Origin: Saccopteryx bilineata
Taxonomy: Eukaryota > Chordata > Mammalia > Chiroptera > Emballonuridae
NCBI RefSeq assembly: GCF_036850765.1
Contig: NC_089495.1
Span: 67,990,410 to 68,054,409 of the forward strand
Reading direction: 5' to 3'
DNA length: 64,000 nucleotides
Within the stretch, counting starts at the first letter, position 1, and each line of letters opens with the position of its first letter. This document shows, piece after piece, positions 48,903 to 60,055 of this stretch. The notes below the pieces were generated by a model. It was given only the letters and a program-made list of their open reading frames with translations, was not told the origin of the DNA and did not search any database. Position numbers and translations under genes: made by a program.

Positions 48903-49485
48903 TGTTGGGCAGATAAAATATATCATGCTCACTTTTTTAAAGATGGCACTGCCCAAGTGGAAGCCCATTGCCCTGGTGATTGCTTGGGATGGGCGTGATT
49001 ATGTTAATATGTGTTGGGGGAGGGCTTTCGTGCCAAAAGGTTTTAAAAGAAAGAGAGATCACGTTGTTTGAAGAGAAGAGTGAATATGTTCTAGGAGGAG
49101 GGCAGAGAGCAGAGAGGAGAGGAGAGGAGATAAAGCCCACGTGGAGGCCAGGAGAAGCAGCCAAGATGGGGGAGTACTGAAGGAGAATCCAGTTTGTGTA
49201 GAGTTTGTGCAGGGAGAAGGAGATGAGAACAGAAGTGAATAAGTCTGGTGAGCTAGAAACCTTTGATTCTAGGAAACTCAGATAAGTCAGCAGCTTTGTG
49301 AGTACTGAATGAGTGGCTTTTGGAGCCCAGTGTGTGTTTTTACTTGCCCACCGGGTGCAAGCGAGGATTAAAGATGAAGGCCCACCAGTTCTTAGCTTCA
49401 TTGTTTCATTACCATCCGTTTGAATCAAATGCGAACCTGCATGGGCCAGGTGGCTGTGATGGTGGCCATGGCTACTGGCTTTACA
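48903..49485 (+). mobile_element. Solo LTR, family 1, internally deleted
   Basis: It begins TGTTGGGCAGATAAAA and ends GGCTTTACA, 583 bp. The flanks are GCTAC (48898-48902) and GCCAC (49486-49490), one change. The TATA-box region of the sister copies is missing between the giving-up point near 49030 and 49100. The minus-strand ORF across it is a shadow. Confidence 0.88.
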
Positions 49486-49490
49486 GCCAC

Positions 49491-50262
49491 ATTTTAAAGT
49501 GAAGGTGAATAAGCCATTAAGCAAAAGAATAGCAAGCCAACTAACTACAACCTCACAGTGGGGGCTCTGAATTTAAAGGCACCTTGAATCTAAACCTTAC
49601 ACAGATATGGGAACGTCAATGTTCTAAAGTCTGTGGAACTTGACCATTTTATCGATCTTACTGAATAAAATATGAATCAGTCACAGTCCAGCTGAAAAAA
49701 GTGCAGTCTAAAATGAATCTTCAAAATGTTCAGCAGACACTTGTAAGAAACGATTTCAAACTACAAAAAGGTGAGGAAAGGAGAGCCTTTTTGAGGTCTA
49801 AATTGAATGCATCAGATGCTTGGTGAGATTACCCCTGTCTGGTTATGTGGGGACTCCAAGGACTTCCAGCATTGCACAACTGTTTATCATTCAATTCTTG
49901 GCTCGGTAAAATGCAGTCTTTCTTCAGCTGTATGTGAGCATATAATTTTACATGTTTTATTAATCAACCTTTAGCAAATTTGATTCTTTGACTTATAATC
50001 TTCATGTTTTTGGGATTTTTTTTTGTTTTGATGTTTAAGGTAGGATACTTAAAAATGATCTGATTTTTAAATCTCATCTTACAAATGATATAATTAGAGC
50101 TCAAAAAGTTTTAGTGACTTCTTTATGGATCAGCCAAATGTCTTAACCTAAAATGGAATATAATTTTGTATATGCTGGGGTTTTTTATTTTGGGAAACAG
50201 AAGTAAAAAGAGAATGAGAATCAAAAGGAGATGAAGGCATTGCATAATATACTTTAAAAAGT
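49491..50262. other. Unidentified sequence between two solo LTRs
   Basis: Mixed composition and no recognised repeat or ORF of note. Confidence 0.35.
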
Positions 50263-50266
50263 ACAA

Positions 50267-50727
50267 TGAGGGGGGGGGGGGCAAGCCTCCCTTCCACTTA
50301 GAGAGGGTAGATAGATACCAGATGAATACAAGGAGAAAGAGCCAGCAGGGATAACTGAGTTAGCCAATTATAAATTAACTACATCCCACAGTTCTCTAAA
50401 TGGTTGCATAGGGCCACTTGTAATACAAAGCAAGGAAAGCAAGATCTCTATGTAGCTATGACCAGTGATCTGGAAATTCCTTCCCCTTTGCTGACCCCAC
50501 CAAAACACCCCCTTTCTTCTCCTTGAGTCCTGGGAAACCTTAAACAAAAGAGTCACGTGCCCATTACTTAGATACTGTAAAGGTATGTAAACTGTAAGAA
50601 AATATAATTCAAAAAGCTCATGCTTTGGTGCTACTAGCCCCAAGTGTCTGCCAGCTACTAATAAATTTTCCTTCCTTTATTAATTAAGTTGTCTCGGTGT
50701 CTCCTCCATCGAGGTCATTTTCCTGCA
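50267..50727 (+). mobile_element. Solo LTR of a different ERV, probably class I
   Basis: It begins TGAGGGG (with a G-run of about 12) and ends TTTTCCTGCA. It is flanked by the 4-bp duplication ACAA at 50263-50266 and 50728-50731. It has AATAAA near 50660 followed by tgtctcggtgtctcctccat, a U5-like end. The 4-bp duplication and C-rich U3 suit gammaretrovirus-like ERV1. It is unrelated to the other LTRs here. Confidence 0.75.
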
Positions 50728-50818
50728 ACAACAGAAAAAACTACTACAATTAACTCTGCATAGAACCAAGGCATTTGGTATTTCATTTACAAACACTTTT
50801 TAAAAAAAAATCAATCTT

Positions 50819-51195
50819 GGCCCTGGCCGGTTGGCTCAGTGGTAGAGCGTTGGCCTGGCGTGCGGGGGACTCAGGTTCGATTCCCAGCCAGGGCACATAG
50901 GAGAAGCACCCATTTGCTTCTTCACACCCCTCCTTTCCTCTCTGTCTCTCTCTTCCCCTCCTGCAGCCAAGGCTCCATTGGAGCAAAGATGGCCCGGGCG
51001 CTGGGGATGGCTCCTTGGCCTCTGCCCCAGGTGCTAGAGTGGCTCTGGTCGCGGCATAGCGACGCCCCGGAGGGGCAGAGCATCGCCCCCTGGTGGGCAG
51101 AGCGTCGCCCCTGGTGGGTGTGCCGGGTGGATCCCGGTCGGGCGCATGCAGAAGTCTGTCTCACTGCCTCTCCCCGTTTCCAGCTTCAGAAAAAA
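50819..51195 (+). mobile_element. SINE A, youngest and most complete copy
   Basis: Full head with A-box-like TGGCTCAGTGG and B-box GGTTCGATTCC, and the complete body with both copies of the ccctggtggg block. It ends in poly(A). It is bounded by the 15-bp perfect duplication AAAAAAATCAATCTT at 50804-50818 and 51196-51210. It serves as the family A reference. Confidence 0.96.
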
Positions 51196-51210
51196 AAAAA
51201 AATCAATCTT

Positions 51211-52192
51211 TGGTACTTTAATCTTAACTATTTAATTCATAAAAGTAAATCTAATAATGTAAATTTATAAATAAATTGCTTCTCAAATTGTCCTAAAATT
51301 CCATTCATGTTGACAGACAGTAAATCTTCACAGAAATTTTAAATTAAAATCTAACATGTGAATTCTATCACTCAATTACATGTTTTAAATAGAATTGCCA
51401 AGCTAAAGTTATAATCTATAAGATAGCTAAGTATTTTAATCATTACCTTTTGCTCTCCAATGTAGAAATTATCCCCACAAAAGACAAAATTATTAATATG
51501 TATATTATTTATTTTATCATCTCTATATTTCAATCTAAACTTCTCCTGGCTTAAAAGACTCTTAACCTTAAGGATATAATTACAATATTCCAAAAAAATT
51601 GGAATTATTTCAAGTAAATTGAGGTTAACATTTCAGGTTACTAAGGTCTGTTTATTTGACAGACAATTTTTGGTAGGTTTGAAATATTTTCAGAGCAATA
51701 ATTTTTATACAAACACACACATATATAAACTCACATAGACCAAATTTTCACAGTTGTCAGCTGAGACAATTGTGGTTTTATGCTTCAAAACCCTTGTATT
51801 TGAGTTATGGAGATAAGTATGTCTAAATCCCTTCCCCTCACATGCACAGAGATACTAAAATAAGTTAATAAGTTTTATAATCTGGAAAAATTTTATATTT
51901 TCCAATTTTAGAATTTAAAGTTTTCTATTTAAAATAATAATTTGGCACCATTCATTAAGATTTCATGCCCTTACACAATTCTGCAGAAGCCTATTTCTAT
52001 GATTTGATTGAGCAATAATTCTGTTTCCTTACTTTCTGTCGGGATAGTCCACAATTCTTACACGCATTAAAATGAATAATTTCTAGATATTTGCCAGGGA
52101 ATTGTCTTCATCTACATCATTATAATAAAATATTTTAGAAAGCCACTTCTTAAATATAAATACAATATACTGTTTTGACAGGACTTAACAAC
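51211..52192. other. AT-rich sequence, nothing recognised
   Basis: No ORF or repeat recognised. Confidence 0.4.
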
Positions 52193-52342
52193 TTTTTTTT
52201 TTGAGGGAGAGGCAAGAGGCGAGGAGGGAGAAGGACAGAAACATCACTCGAGCTGTTTCTGTATGTGCCCTGACCAGGGGATCAAATCAGCAGCTTTGCA
52301 CTCTGAACCAACACTCCAACCAATGGAGCTATCTGGCCATGG
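52193..52342 (-). mobile_element. tRNA-derived SINE, third type, short
   Basis: T-run at the left. The complement of the right end (agccatggccagatagctcc) is a tRNA-like head with the B-box-like complement around ggggatcaaatc. It resembles the short VES-type SINE of bats. Confidence 0.7.
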
Positions 52343-52479
52343 CTTTATTTTTTATTTCATCTTTACTAAATCAAAGAGAAAAAATAGATATAATTAGTTG
52401 AACTTTGTTTACATAAATATTTGTTCACATATTCCATTATTAAGTCCAAAAAAATTCACGGGTAAAAGTTAAAAGAACA

Positions 52480-53760
52480 GAGTGACATCAGATAAATGGC
52501 ACTGTGAAGGGTGCTCCTAGTCTCGCCCCTTGAAATTTCAACAAATTTAACAACTAAACACAGAAAAGAATCTCAGGAGCACCTGAAATATACACACACC
52601 AGACAAAGGTATGATTGGGCAAAAAGGTGGCTGAATATACAATCCACTCTGAAGGAAATAAGATGGGGAATGGAGTATTTTGCTTTCCTCACTGATATGA
52701 GGAAGGGGCGCTTTTGTCTGAAGCTAAGCAAAGCAGAAGGTCTGAGGCAGAGAGAAGGAGCTGGGTTAGGGTGGATGCTCAAGTAGAAAAAAGAATATAC
52801 CAACTCTGCCTAGGCTTGCAGAAGCAGGGCACATGCCCAGGCAGTGGGTTTCACCTAAAGTGACCATTGTGGGTACCCGCATGAGCCAGTGCCAGGACCA
52901 GCAGTTTTGTGCATTCCAGGTTCTGCGAACACTGGCGGTATGTGAGTGGCTCCACCTGGCACCACTGGCATGGGCATACACATGCGTGGGCTGGATGGCT
53001 TAGCTTAAGGTTATTTAGCCATATGCATCCGCATGGGCTGTTGCCTGCATTTTTGTGCATTCCCAGCTCCATAACCACCAGGGCAGGGTGCACACATGGG
53101 CCAGGGTCCTTGGGCCTGGGACTGCCCGGATGGGGTGCCTCCATGCCAATGCAGGCTTTTGAGTGCATTCCCAGTTCTGACTGAGACCAGAGTGTGGTGT
53201 GCCTAAGTGGGTGGGTGCAGGCCTCTTTGTGCATTGCTGGAGTCATGGGTGCTGGGCACGCACTATTTTGCTGAGGACTACCAAAAATTGCACAAGGGAG
53301 AAGCCTGTGTAGATTAGACCTGCAGCTCGCTGAGGCGTGCTAGGTATGCACTCAGCATACTTAGAACGGTACTTGATCTGCAATCGGCTCTCAGCTCTGC
53401 TTGCTCTCACTGGTGGTTCTGGTTGGCATGGCCTTACCCAGAATGGTGCTTTGAAAGGAACTAGAGGAGGGACCTCGCTGTTCTTGGAGCCTCCAGCTCT
53501 GCAAACAGTGGCTGGGTTGAACCTCACAGCTAGGTACACAGGCTGCTAGCTCAGGTGGGTGAGACATAGGGAGAGGCACCTAGAAGACTGAAACTCCCAT
53601 TGTCAGAGCCTCCAAACCCCAACAAGTCCTGCCTACCAATGGGACTGAAGCCCAGCCTATGTCATTGCCACACCAACAAACCAGCAAACTTTTGTCCAAG
53701 AACACCACAGGGGCAAAATGTAGTACAGTGCCACCGCCAAAAAAATAGAATAAAGTTACC
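52480..53760 (+). promoter_or_regulatory. L1 5' UTR with degenerate monomer-like repeats
   Basis: This GC-rich segment lies in AT-rich surroundings directly after the 5' target duplication. The phrase gtgcattcc(c)ag recurs near 52910, 53055 and 53163, and gtgcattgctgg near 53229, suggesting degenerate tandem units of unequal length (roughly 70-146 bp). L1 5' UTRs carry the internal Pol II promoter. ORFs here on both strands are not genes. Confidence 0.75.
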
Positions 53761-54190
53761 TCTCAAAACCAGGAAAATATTACATTTTTATAATGGGTTT
53801 TTTTTCATTTTGGTCATTTTATCTTTTTTTCTTTTTATTTTTTTTCCTTTTGAACATCATTATCCACAGTTCTTACATTTTTAATTCTTGTTTTTTATGA
53901 GAGTTTTATTTCAGAAACCTTTACCTATTTTTTCTCATTCGATCATCATTAATCATCAAATTATTATATTTTGAATTCATATTTTTCTTTGTGGCATTTT
54001 CCATGTTTTTTTACTTCATTTTCTATCTCTTTTGTCATTTTTTTCTCAGTTACTGCTCCTTGTTCTCTATAGTTTTTGTTCCACTTATCATTATAAAATA
54101 TTCATTTTTACTTTAATTTTCCAATTTTTATTTTATGTTTTAATTATCTCTAGTGTTAGTCACAATATCACTCTCAAATGCCATTAAGGG
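53761..54190 (+). other. T-rich part of the L1 5' UTR
   Basis: Very T-rich on the plus strand between the GC-rich monomers and ORF1. Some mammalian L1 5' UTRs have a pyrimidine-rich stretch at this place. No insertion signature was seen, so I treat it as part of the L1. Confidence 0.55.
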
Positions 54191-54199
54191 GAAAAAATC

Positions 54200-55125
54200 A
54201 AATATCATGGATACAAACACAGAAACATAGTTTAGATAGACAATGGAAAAATCTCTAAAAATTTTTCAATTACTTGGAAAGCTTGGAGTTAAATGACAGA
54301 GAATTAAAAATTGAAGTCTTAAAAATATTCAGAGAAATACAAGAAAGCATGGAAAGGCAATTTAGAGAGCTCAAAAAAATTAATGAACAAATAGAATACT
54401 TCACCAAGGAAATTAAAACTATAAAAAGGAACCAAACAGAGAGGAAAAACTCAATACATGAACTAAAAAAATGAGGTAACAAGCTTAGCTAATAAAACTG
54501 GCCAGAAAAAGGAAAGAATTAATGACATAGAACAGATGCAACTAGAGGTACTACAGAGAGAAGAGGAGAGAGATTCATGAACTTAAAAAAAATGAGAAAG
54601 CCCTATAGGAATAGTCTAACTCCATCAGAAATAGCAACATAAGAATAATGGTTATATAAGAAGGAGAAGAGAGAGAAAAAGGAATAGGGAACATATTCAA
54701 ACAAATAATCAATGAGAACTTCCCAAGCCCATGAAAATAATTAGATCCTCCAATCCAAGAAGCAAATAGAACACTGAGATACCTTAACCCAAACAGACAT
54801 ACTCAAAGGCACATTAAAATAAAATTATCATGAATCAATGACAAAAAAAAAAATCCTCAAGGCATTCAAGGGGGGGGGGAACTGACATATAAAGGAAAGC
54901 CCATTAGGCTATCATCAGATTTCTCAGCAGAGACTCTACAATCCAGAGATGGTGGACCCCAATATTTAAAGTACTGAAAGAGAGAAAATTTCAGCCAATA
55001 ATACTATATCCATTAAAGCTATCCTTTAAATATGAAGGGGAAATAAAAATATTCACAGATATGGAGAAGATGAGGGAATTTATCACCAAAAACCACCCAC
55101 TTCAGAAAATAATAAACAAGGTTAT
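54200..55125 (+). pseudogene. L1 ORF1p remnant
   Basis: 54274-54474 encodes a charged coiled coil (REIQESMERQFRELKKINEQ and on) like the ORF1p trimerisation domain. After several stops, 54890-55125 encodes the C-terminal segment with LSFKYEGEIKIFTDMEKM. Frameshifts and stops lie between. ORF1p binds L1 RNA and acts as a chaperone; this copy is dead. Confidence 0.8.
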
Positions 55126-56451
55126 CTAATCAGATACAAAGAACAAAACAAAACAAAATCACAAGTAAAAGCTCCAACAAGATCATAATAAAAACAAGAA
55201 TAATCTGTGACAACAAAAACAAAAATGGGAAAGGACAAAGATTAGCAGTAGCAAAGGTGGATGTAGTGTAGAAGCACTCATGAGATAATGTACTACAATG
55301 ATTATGGTATATATACTTTTTATTACTTAATGGCAATCATTCCTGAAAAAACCACTATAGAAACATATGATTTAAAAAAAAGAAACAGAGAAAAGAAGTA
55401 TGGAATACAATCAAACAAAAACAAATGACAAAAAAACAAAAGATAAAAACCAAACAATAAACAGCTATCAGAAAGCAATATATAAAATGGAAATAAGAAA
55501 CCTTCAAGTGTCAATAATTACTTTAAATGTAAATGGATTGAACTCACCAATAAAAAGACACAGAGTAGCAGAGTGGATCAAAAAAAAAAAAAGAAAAAGA
55601 AAATCCAACTGTATGCTACCTTCAAGAAAACATCTAAACTACAAGGATAAAAACAAATTCAAACTGAAAGGTTGGAAGATGATTCTCCAAGCAAATATTA
55701 TCCAAAGAAAAGCAGGTATAGCCATACTCATATCTAACAATGCTGACTACAAGACATCAAATGTATTCAGAGACAAAGATGGTCATTTCATAATGATAAA
55801 GGGAACATTTAATCAAGAAGACATAACACTTCTTAATATATATGCACCAAACCAAGGAGCACCAAAATATATAAGACATGTACTAACTGACCTAAAAATA
55901 AAAACCGCCAAACACCAAATATCATACCTGGAGACCTCAATACATTGCTGAATGCTCTATATCATTCATCCAAACAGAAAATTAATAAAGAAATATTGGC
56001 TTTAAAAGAAACACTAGAACCAATAGATATGATAGATATCTAAAGGACATTTCATCCCAAAACATCAGGGTATACATTTTTCTCCAGTGTACATGAAACA
56101 TTCTCAAGAATTGACCAGATGTTCAGCCACAATACTAACATCAACAAATTTAGAAAGATTGACACTATAGCAAGCATATTTTCTGACCATAAAGCTTTGA
56201 AACTAGAATTCAACTGCAAAAAAGAAATTAAAAAATCCATAAAAATGTGGAAATTAACCAACATACTTCTTAAAAATGAGTGGGTTAAAGAAGAAATAAA
56301 AGCAGAGATCAAAAGATATATACAGACAAACAAAAATGACAATATGACTATCACAATCTTTGGGATGCCGCAAAAGCAGTAATAAGAGGGAAGTTCATAT
56401 CACTACAGGCTTATATGAACAAACAAGAGAGAGCTCAAGTAAACAACTTAA

Positions 56452-57139
56452 TGTTGGGCGGATAGAGTGTATTATGCTCACTTTGTTAAAGAGGCCGTTG
56501 CCCAGGTGATATTAATGTGTGTTGAGAATTGTTGTAGCCTGAGGCTTGGTTTTGGGATTAAGCCTGTCCCACCCTTTTTGGTGTGAGGTGGTACAATCCT
56601 ATCATGCCTCATAGAAGTGATTTTGTATTAGAGACTTCCCCATTATGTATATTGGATTAAGGGTTTGGATTTCTACACTATAAAATGGGAACGGAGCGGG
56701 AGTTTGCTCTCTTGGTTCCTGAGATTAGCATGAGAGAGCAGAGAGAGTAGAGCCAGCAGCGGGAGGAGGCCACGTGGAGGAGGCCAGGAAAAGCAGCCAA
56801 GATGGTGGAGTGCTGAGTGAGATGCCAGTTTGTACAGAGTTTGTATCTGGGATAAGGAAGGAGATGAGGAACAGAGGAGAATAAGTCTGGTGAGCTAGAA
56901 ACCTTTGATTCTAGGAAACTCGGATAAGTCAGTAGCTTTGTGAGCACTGAATGTGACTGGGTTTTGGAGCCCAGTGTGTATTTTTACTTTCCCGCCGGGT
57001 GCAAAGCTAGAATTAAAGACTATGGCCCACCAGTTTTTGGCTCCGCTGTTGTTTCTTTGCCGACTGTCCGAATCCAATGCGAACCTGCATGGGCCAGGCT
57101 GCTGTGATAGTGGCTCTGGCCCTGCCTGCTGGCTTTACA
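56452..57139 (+). mobile_element. Solo LTR, family 1, in L1 ORF2
   Basis: 688 bp, TGTTGGGCGG to GGCTTTACA. The 5-bp target duplication CTTAA at 56447-56451 and 57140-57144 is perfect. Removing the LTR and one duplication restores L1 sequence matching bases 556-575 of the first L1. TATAAAA lies at 56679-56685. Confidence 0.95.
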
Positions 57140-57591
57140 CTTAACATCACATCTTAAGGAACTAAAAAAAATAAAAGAACAAAGGCAACCCAAAATCAGC
57201 AGAAAAAAAGAAATAATAAAAATCAGAGCAGAAATAAATGAAATAGAGAACAAAAAAACTACAGAAAAATTCAATAAAAAAAGGAGCTGGTTCTTTGAAA
57301 AGATCAACAGAATTGACAAACCCTTTGCAAGACTCACTAGGAAAAAAAGAGAAAAGACTCATATAAACAAAATTCAAAATGAAAGAGGAGAAATCACCAC
57401 AGATATTATAGATATACAAAGAATTATCGTATAATATTATGAAAAACTATATGCCACCAAATTTAACCATCTAGAAGAATCGGATAAATTCCTAGAACAA
57501 TACAATCTTCCTACACTGAGTCAGGAAGAAGTAGATAGCCTAAATATACCCATAAAGAGGAAGAAAATAGAAACAACTATCAAAAACCTCC

Positions 57592-58290
57592 TGTTGGGCA
57601 GATAAAATATATTATGCTCACTTTGTTAAAGATGGCACTGCCCACATGAAAGCCGTCGCCCAGGTGATATTAATGTGTGTTGGGGGCGGAATGTGGGCAG
57701 GCAGGATCCTTGTAGCCTGGGGCTTGGTTTTAGGACTAAGCCTTTCCCACCCATTTTGATGTGGGGTGGTGCAATCCCATCATGCTTCAGATAAGCAACT
57801 TTGTATTAGAGTCTTCCCTATTTTGTATATTGGATTAAAGGTTTTGATTTCTACACTATAAAATGGAGGCAGAACGGGAGCTTTTTCTCTTAGTTCCTGA
57901 GATTAGCATTAGAAAGCAGAGAGCAGAAAAAGGCCATGTGGAGGAGGCCAGGAGAAGCAGCCAAGATGGCAGAGTGTTGAGTGAGGAGCCAGTTTGTACA
58001 GAGTTTGTGCAGTGAGAAGGAAGAAGATGGGGAACAGAGGTGAATAAGTCTGGTGAGCTAGAAACTTTTAATTTTAGGAAACTTGGATAAGTCAGTAGCT
58101 TTGTGAACACTGAATGAGTGGGTTTTGGAGCCCAGTGTGTATTTTTACTTTCCCGCCGGGTGCAAGCTAGGATTAAAGATGATGGCCCACCAGTTTTGGG
58201 CTTCGTTGTTTCTTTACCGACTGTCCGAATCCAATGTGAACCTGCATGGGCCGGATGGCTGTGATGGTTTCTGTGGCTACTGGCTTTCCA
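57592..58290 (+). mobile_element. Solo LTR, family 1, in L1 ORF2
   Basis: 699 bp, TGTTGGGCAG to GGCTTTCCA. The perfect 5-bp duplication CCTCC lies at 57587-57591 and 58291-58295 and interrupts L1 sequence corresponding to about base 1005 of the first L1. TATAAAA lies at 57857-57863. It lies 452 bp from the preceding LTR in the same orientation, as an independent insertion. Confidence 0.95.
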
Positions 58291-58428
58291 CCTCCCAAAA
58301 AAATAGAAGTCCAGGGCCAGACAGCTATACTAGTGAATACTATTGAATATCCAAAGAAAATTTGGTTCTTATTCTATTCAAAGTCTTCCAAAACTGAAAG
58401 CAGTATTTCTATAGTTTTCATTATATAG

Positions 58429-58470
58429 GCCCATTACATTCTTTGTTATTTTTATAGCAAGCATATTCTC
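58429..58470 (+). repeat. 42-bp direct repeat, left copy
   Basis: The sequence gcccattacattctttgtta through attctc abuts the left end of the inverted LTR. It matches 59168-59209 at 41 of 42 positions. Confidence 0.93.
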
Positions 58471-59167
58471 TGTAAGGCCAGTAGTCAGGGCCAGAGCCAC
58501 CACTATCAAAGCAGCCCGGCTCTTGCAGGTTTGCATTGGATTCGGACAGTTGGTAAAGAAACAGCGGAGCCAAAAGCTGGTGGGCCATAGTCTTTAATCC
58601 TAGCTTGCACCCGGCAGGCAAGCAAAAAACACACACTGGGCTCCTAAACCCACTCACATTCAGTGCTCACAAAGCTACTGATTTATCCGAGTTTCCTAGA
58701 ATCAAAAGTTTCTAGCTCACCAGACTTATTCACCTCTGTTCCCCATCTCCTTCCTTCTCCAGCGTCAAACTGCACAAACTGGCCTTTCACTCATACTCCG
58801 CCATCTTGGCTGCTTCTCCTGGCCACATGGCCTCTTTCTGCTCTCTGTTCTGCTCCCTCTTCTCTCTCATGCTAATCATCCCAGGAACCAAGAGCGCAAG
58901 CTCTCGTTCTGCCCCCATTTTATATTGTAGCTTCACAACCTCTAATCCAATATACAAAATTGGGAAGTCTCTAATACAAAGTCACTTCTCTGAGGCATGA
59001 TTGGATTGTACCACCCCACATCAAAAAGGGTGGGAAAGGCTTAATCCCAAAACCAAGCCCCAGGCTACAAGGATTCTCAACACACATTAATATCACCTGG
59101 GCGACGGCCTCATGTGGGCAGCGCCATTTTTAACAAAGTGAGCATAATACATTTTATCTGCCCAACA
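58471..59167 (-). mobile_element. LTR, family 1, inverted
   Basis: 697 bp. On the plus strand it reads TGTAAGGCCAGTAG to CTGCCCAACA, the full complement of a family 1 LTR. There is no 5-bp duplication at its edges. Instead 42-bp direct repeats adjoin it exactly. ORFs across it on either strand are shadows. Confidence 0.93.
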
Positions 59168-59209
59168 GCCCTTTACATTCTTTGTTATTTTTATAGCAAG
59201 CATATTCTC
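59168..59209 (+). repeat. 42-bp direct repeat, right copy
   Basis: One difference from 58429-58470 (t for a at the fifth base). It is followed by sequence matching the 3' internal part of the LTR element. Confidence 0.93.
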
Positions 59210-59210
59210 T

Positions 59211-59401
59211 TTTCTCATGGCTAGAAAGAAGGCTGAGGACATTTTGCACTTTTGCCAAAGTGCTCAGAGACTGGTGAAGTGTATCTTTATAATTGTTGAA
59301 ATTGTATGATTTGTCATGTTGTTGTAATTTGTATAATGTGCCTAATTTCCTTGTGCAGGAATACCTGTGCTTTAGATTGTGAAGTGAGCAAAAGTGTGGA
59401 A
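59211..59401 (+). mobile_element. LTR-element internal 3' part, extra copy
   Basis: tggctagaaagaaggctgag onwards matches 60946-61129 (tagctagaaagaaggatgag onwards) closely, and both end exactly where a family 2 LTR begins. So internal sequence precedes the left LTR as well as the right one, as in a tandem array cut off on the left. Confidence 0.85.
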
Positions 59402-60055
59402 TGTGGGTCAAATAAGTTTGCAAATATGATATATATGTTTGCTCACTTATAGTTTGCATTGAATGTGTGGGACAGGCTGTAAGCAGGCAGGGTCCTTATA
59501 GCCTAAGGTTTAGTTTTAAGCCTAAACTTTTCCTCACACTCTTGACTGTTGCATGATGTGAGGTGGTGCACTCTCATGAGGAATCCCATTATGCCTCAGA
59601 TAAGTGACTTTGTATCAGAGACTTCCTTATTTGTATATTGATTAAAGGTTTGGATTTCTACACTATAAAATAGGGCAGAGGATGCTGGAGGAGAGCAGAG
59701 AAAGGCCAAGTGGAGGAAAGGAGAAGCAGCCAGATGGCAGAATGTTAAAGGAGAAGCTAGTTTGTGCAGAGTTTGTGCAGAGGGAAGGAGATGGGAAACA
59801 AAGGTGAATAAGGCTAGTGCGGTAGAGACCTTTGATTTTAGGAAACTGGAATAAGCCAGTGGTTTTGGGAGCTCTGAATGAAAAGGGAAGTGTTTTCCCA
59901 TTGTGTGTATTTGTTGCCCACCAGGTACTATCTAAGATTAATGCTAATGGCCCACCAGTTCTTGGCTTTGTTGTTTCATTACTGTCTGTTCGAATCTAAT
60001 GGGAACCTGCACTGGCCAGGTGCCTGTGATGGTGGCTGTGTCTACTGGCTTTACA
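59402..60055 (+). mobile_element. LTR, family 2, left of internal region
   Basis: 654 bp, TGTGGGTCAAATAAG to GGCTTTACA. The 5' end is fixed by the independent copy at 62395-62918, whose edge falls at the equivalent base. TATA-like CTATAAAA lies near 59664. It shares U5 with family 1 but has a different start of U3. Confidence 0.87.

Noticed and set aside
48937..49524. 195-codon minus-strand ORF
   Set aside because: It is antisense to a solo LTR. Similar antisense frames appear in sister LTRs because the family shares sequence, not because it encodes a protein.
52851..53539. Overlapping ORFs on both strands in the GC-rich L1 5' UTR
   Set aside because: High GC lowers stop frequency. The frames overlap on both strands, and the place is an L1 5' UTR with degenerate monomers.
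54274..54474. The 66-codon coiled-coil frame as a separate gene
   Set aside because: Its place between an L1 5' UTR and ORF2 and its charged heptads identify it as decayed L1 ORF1.
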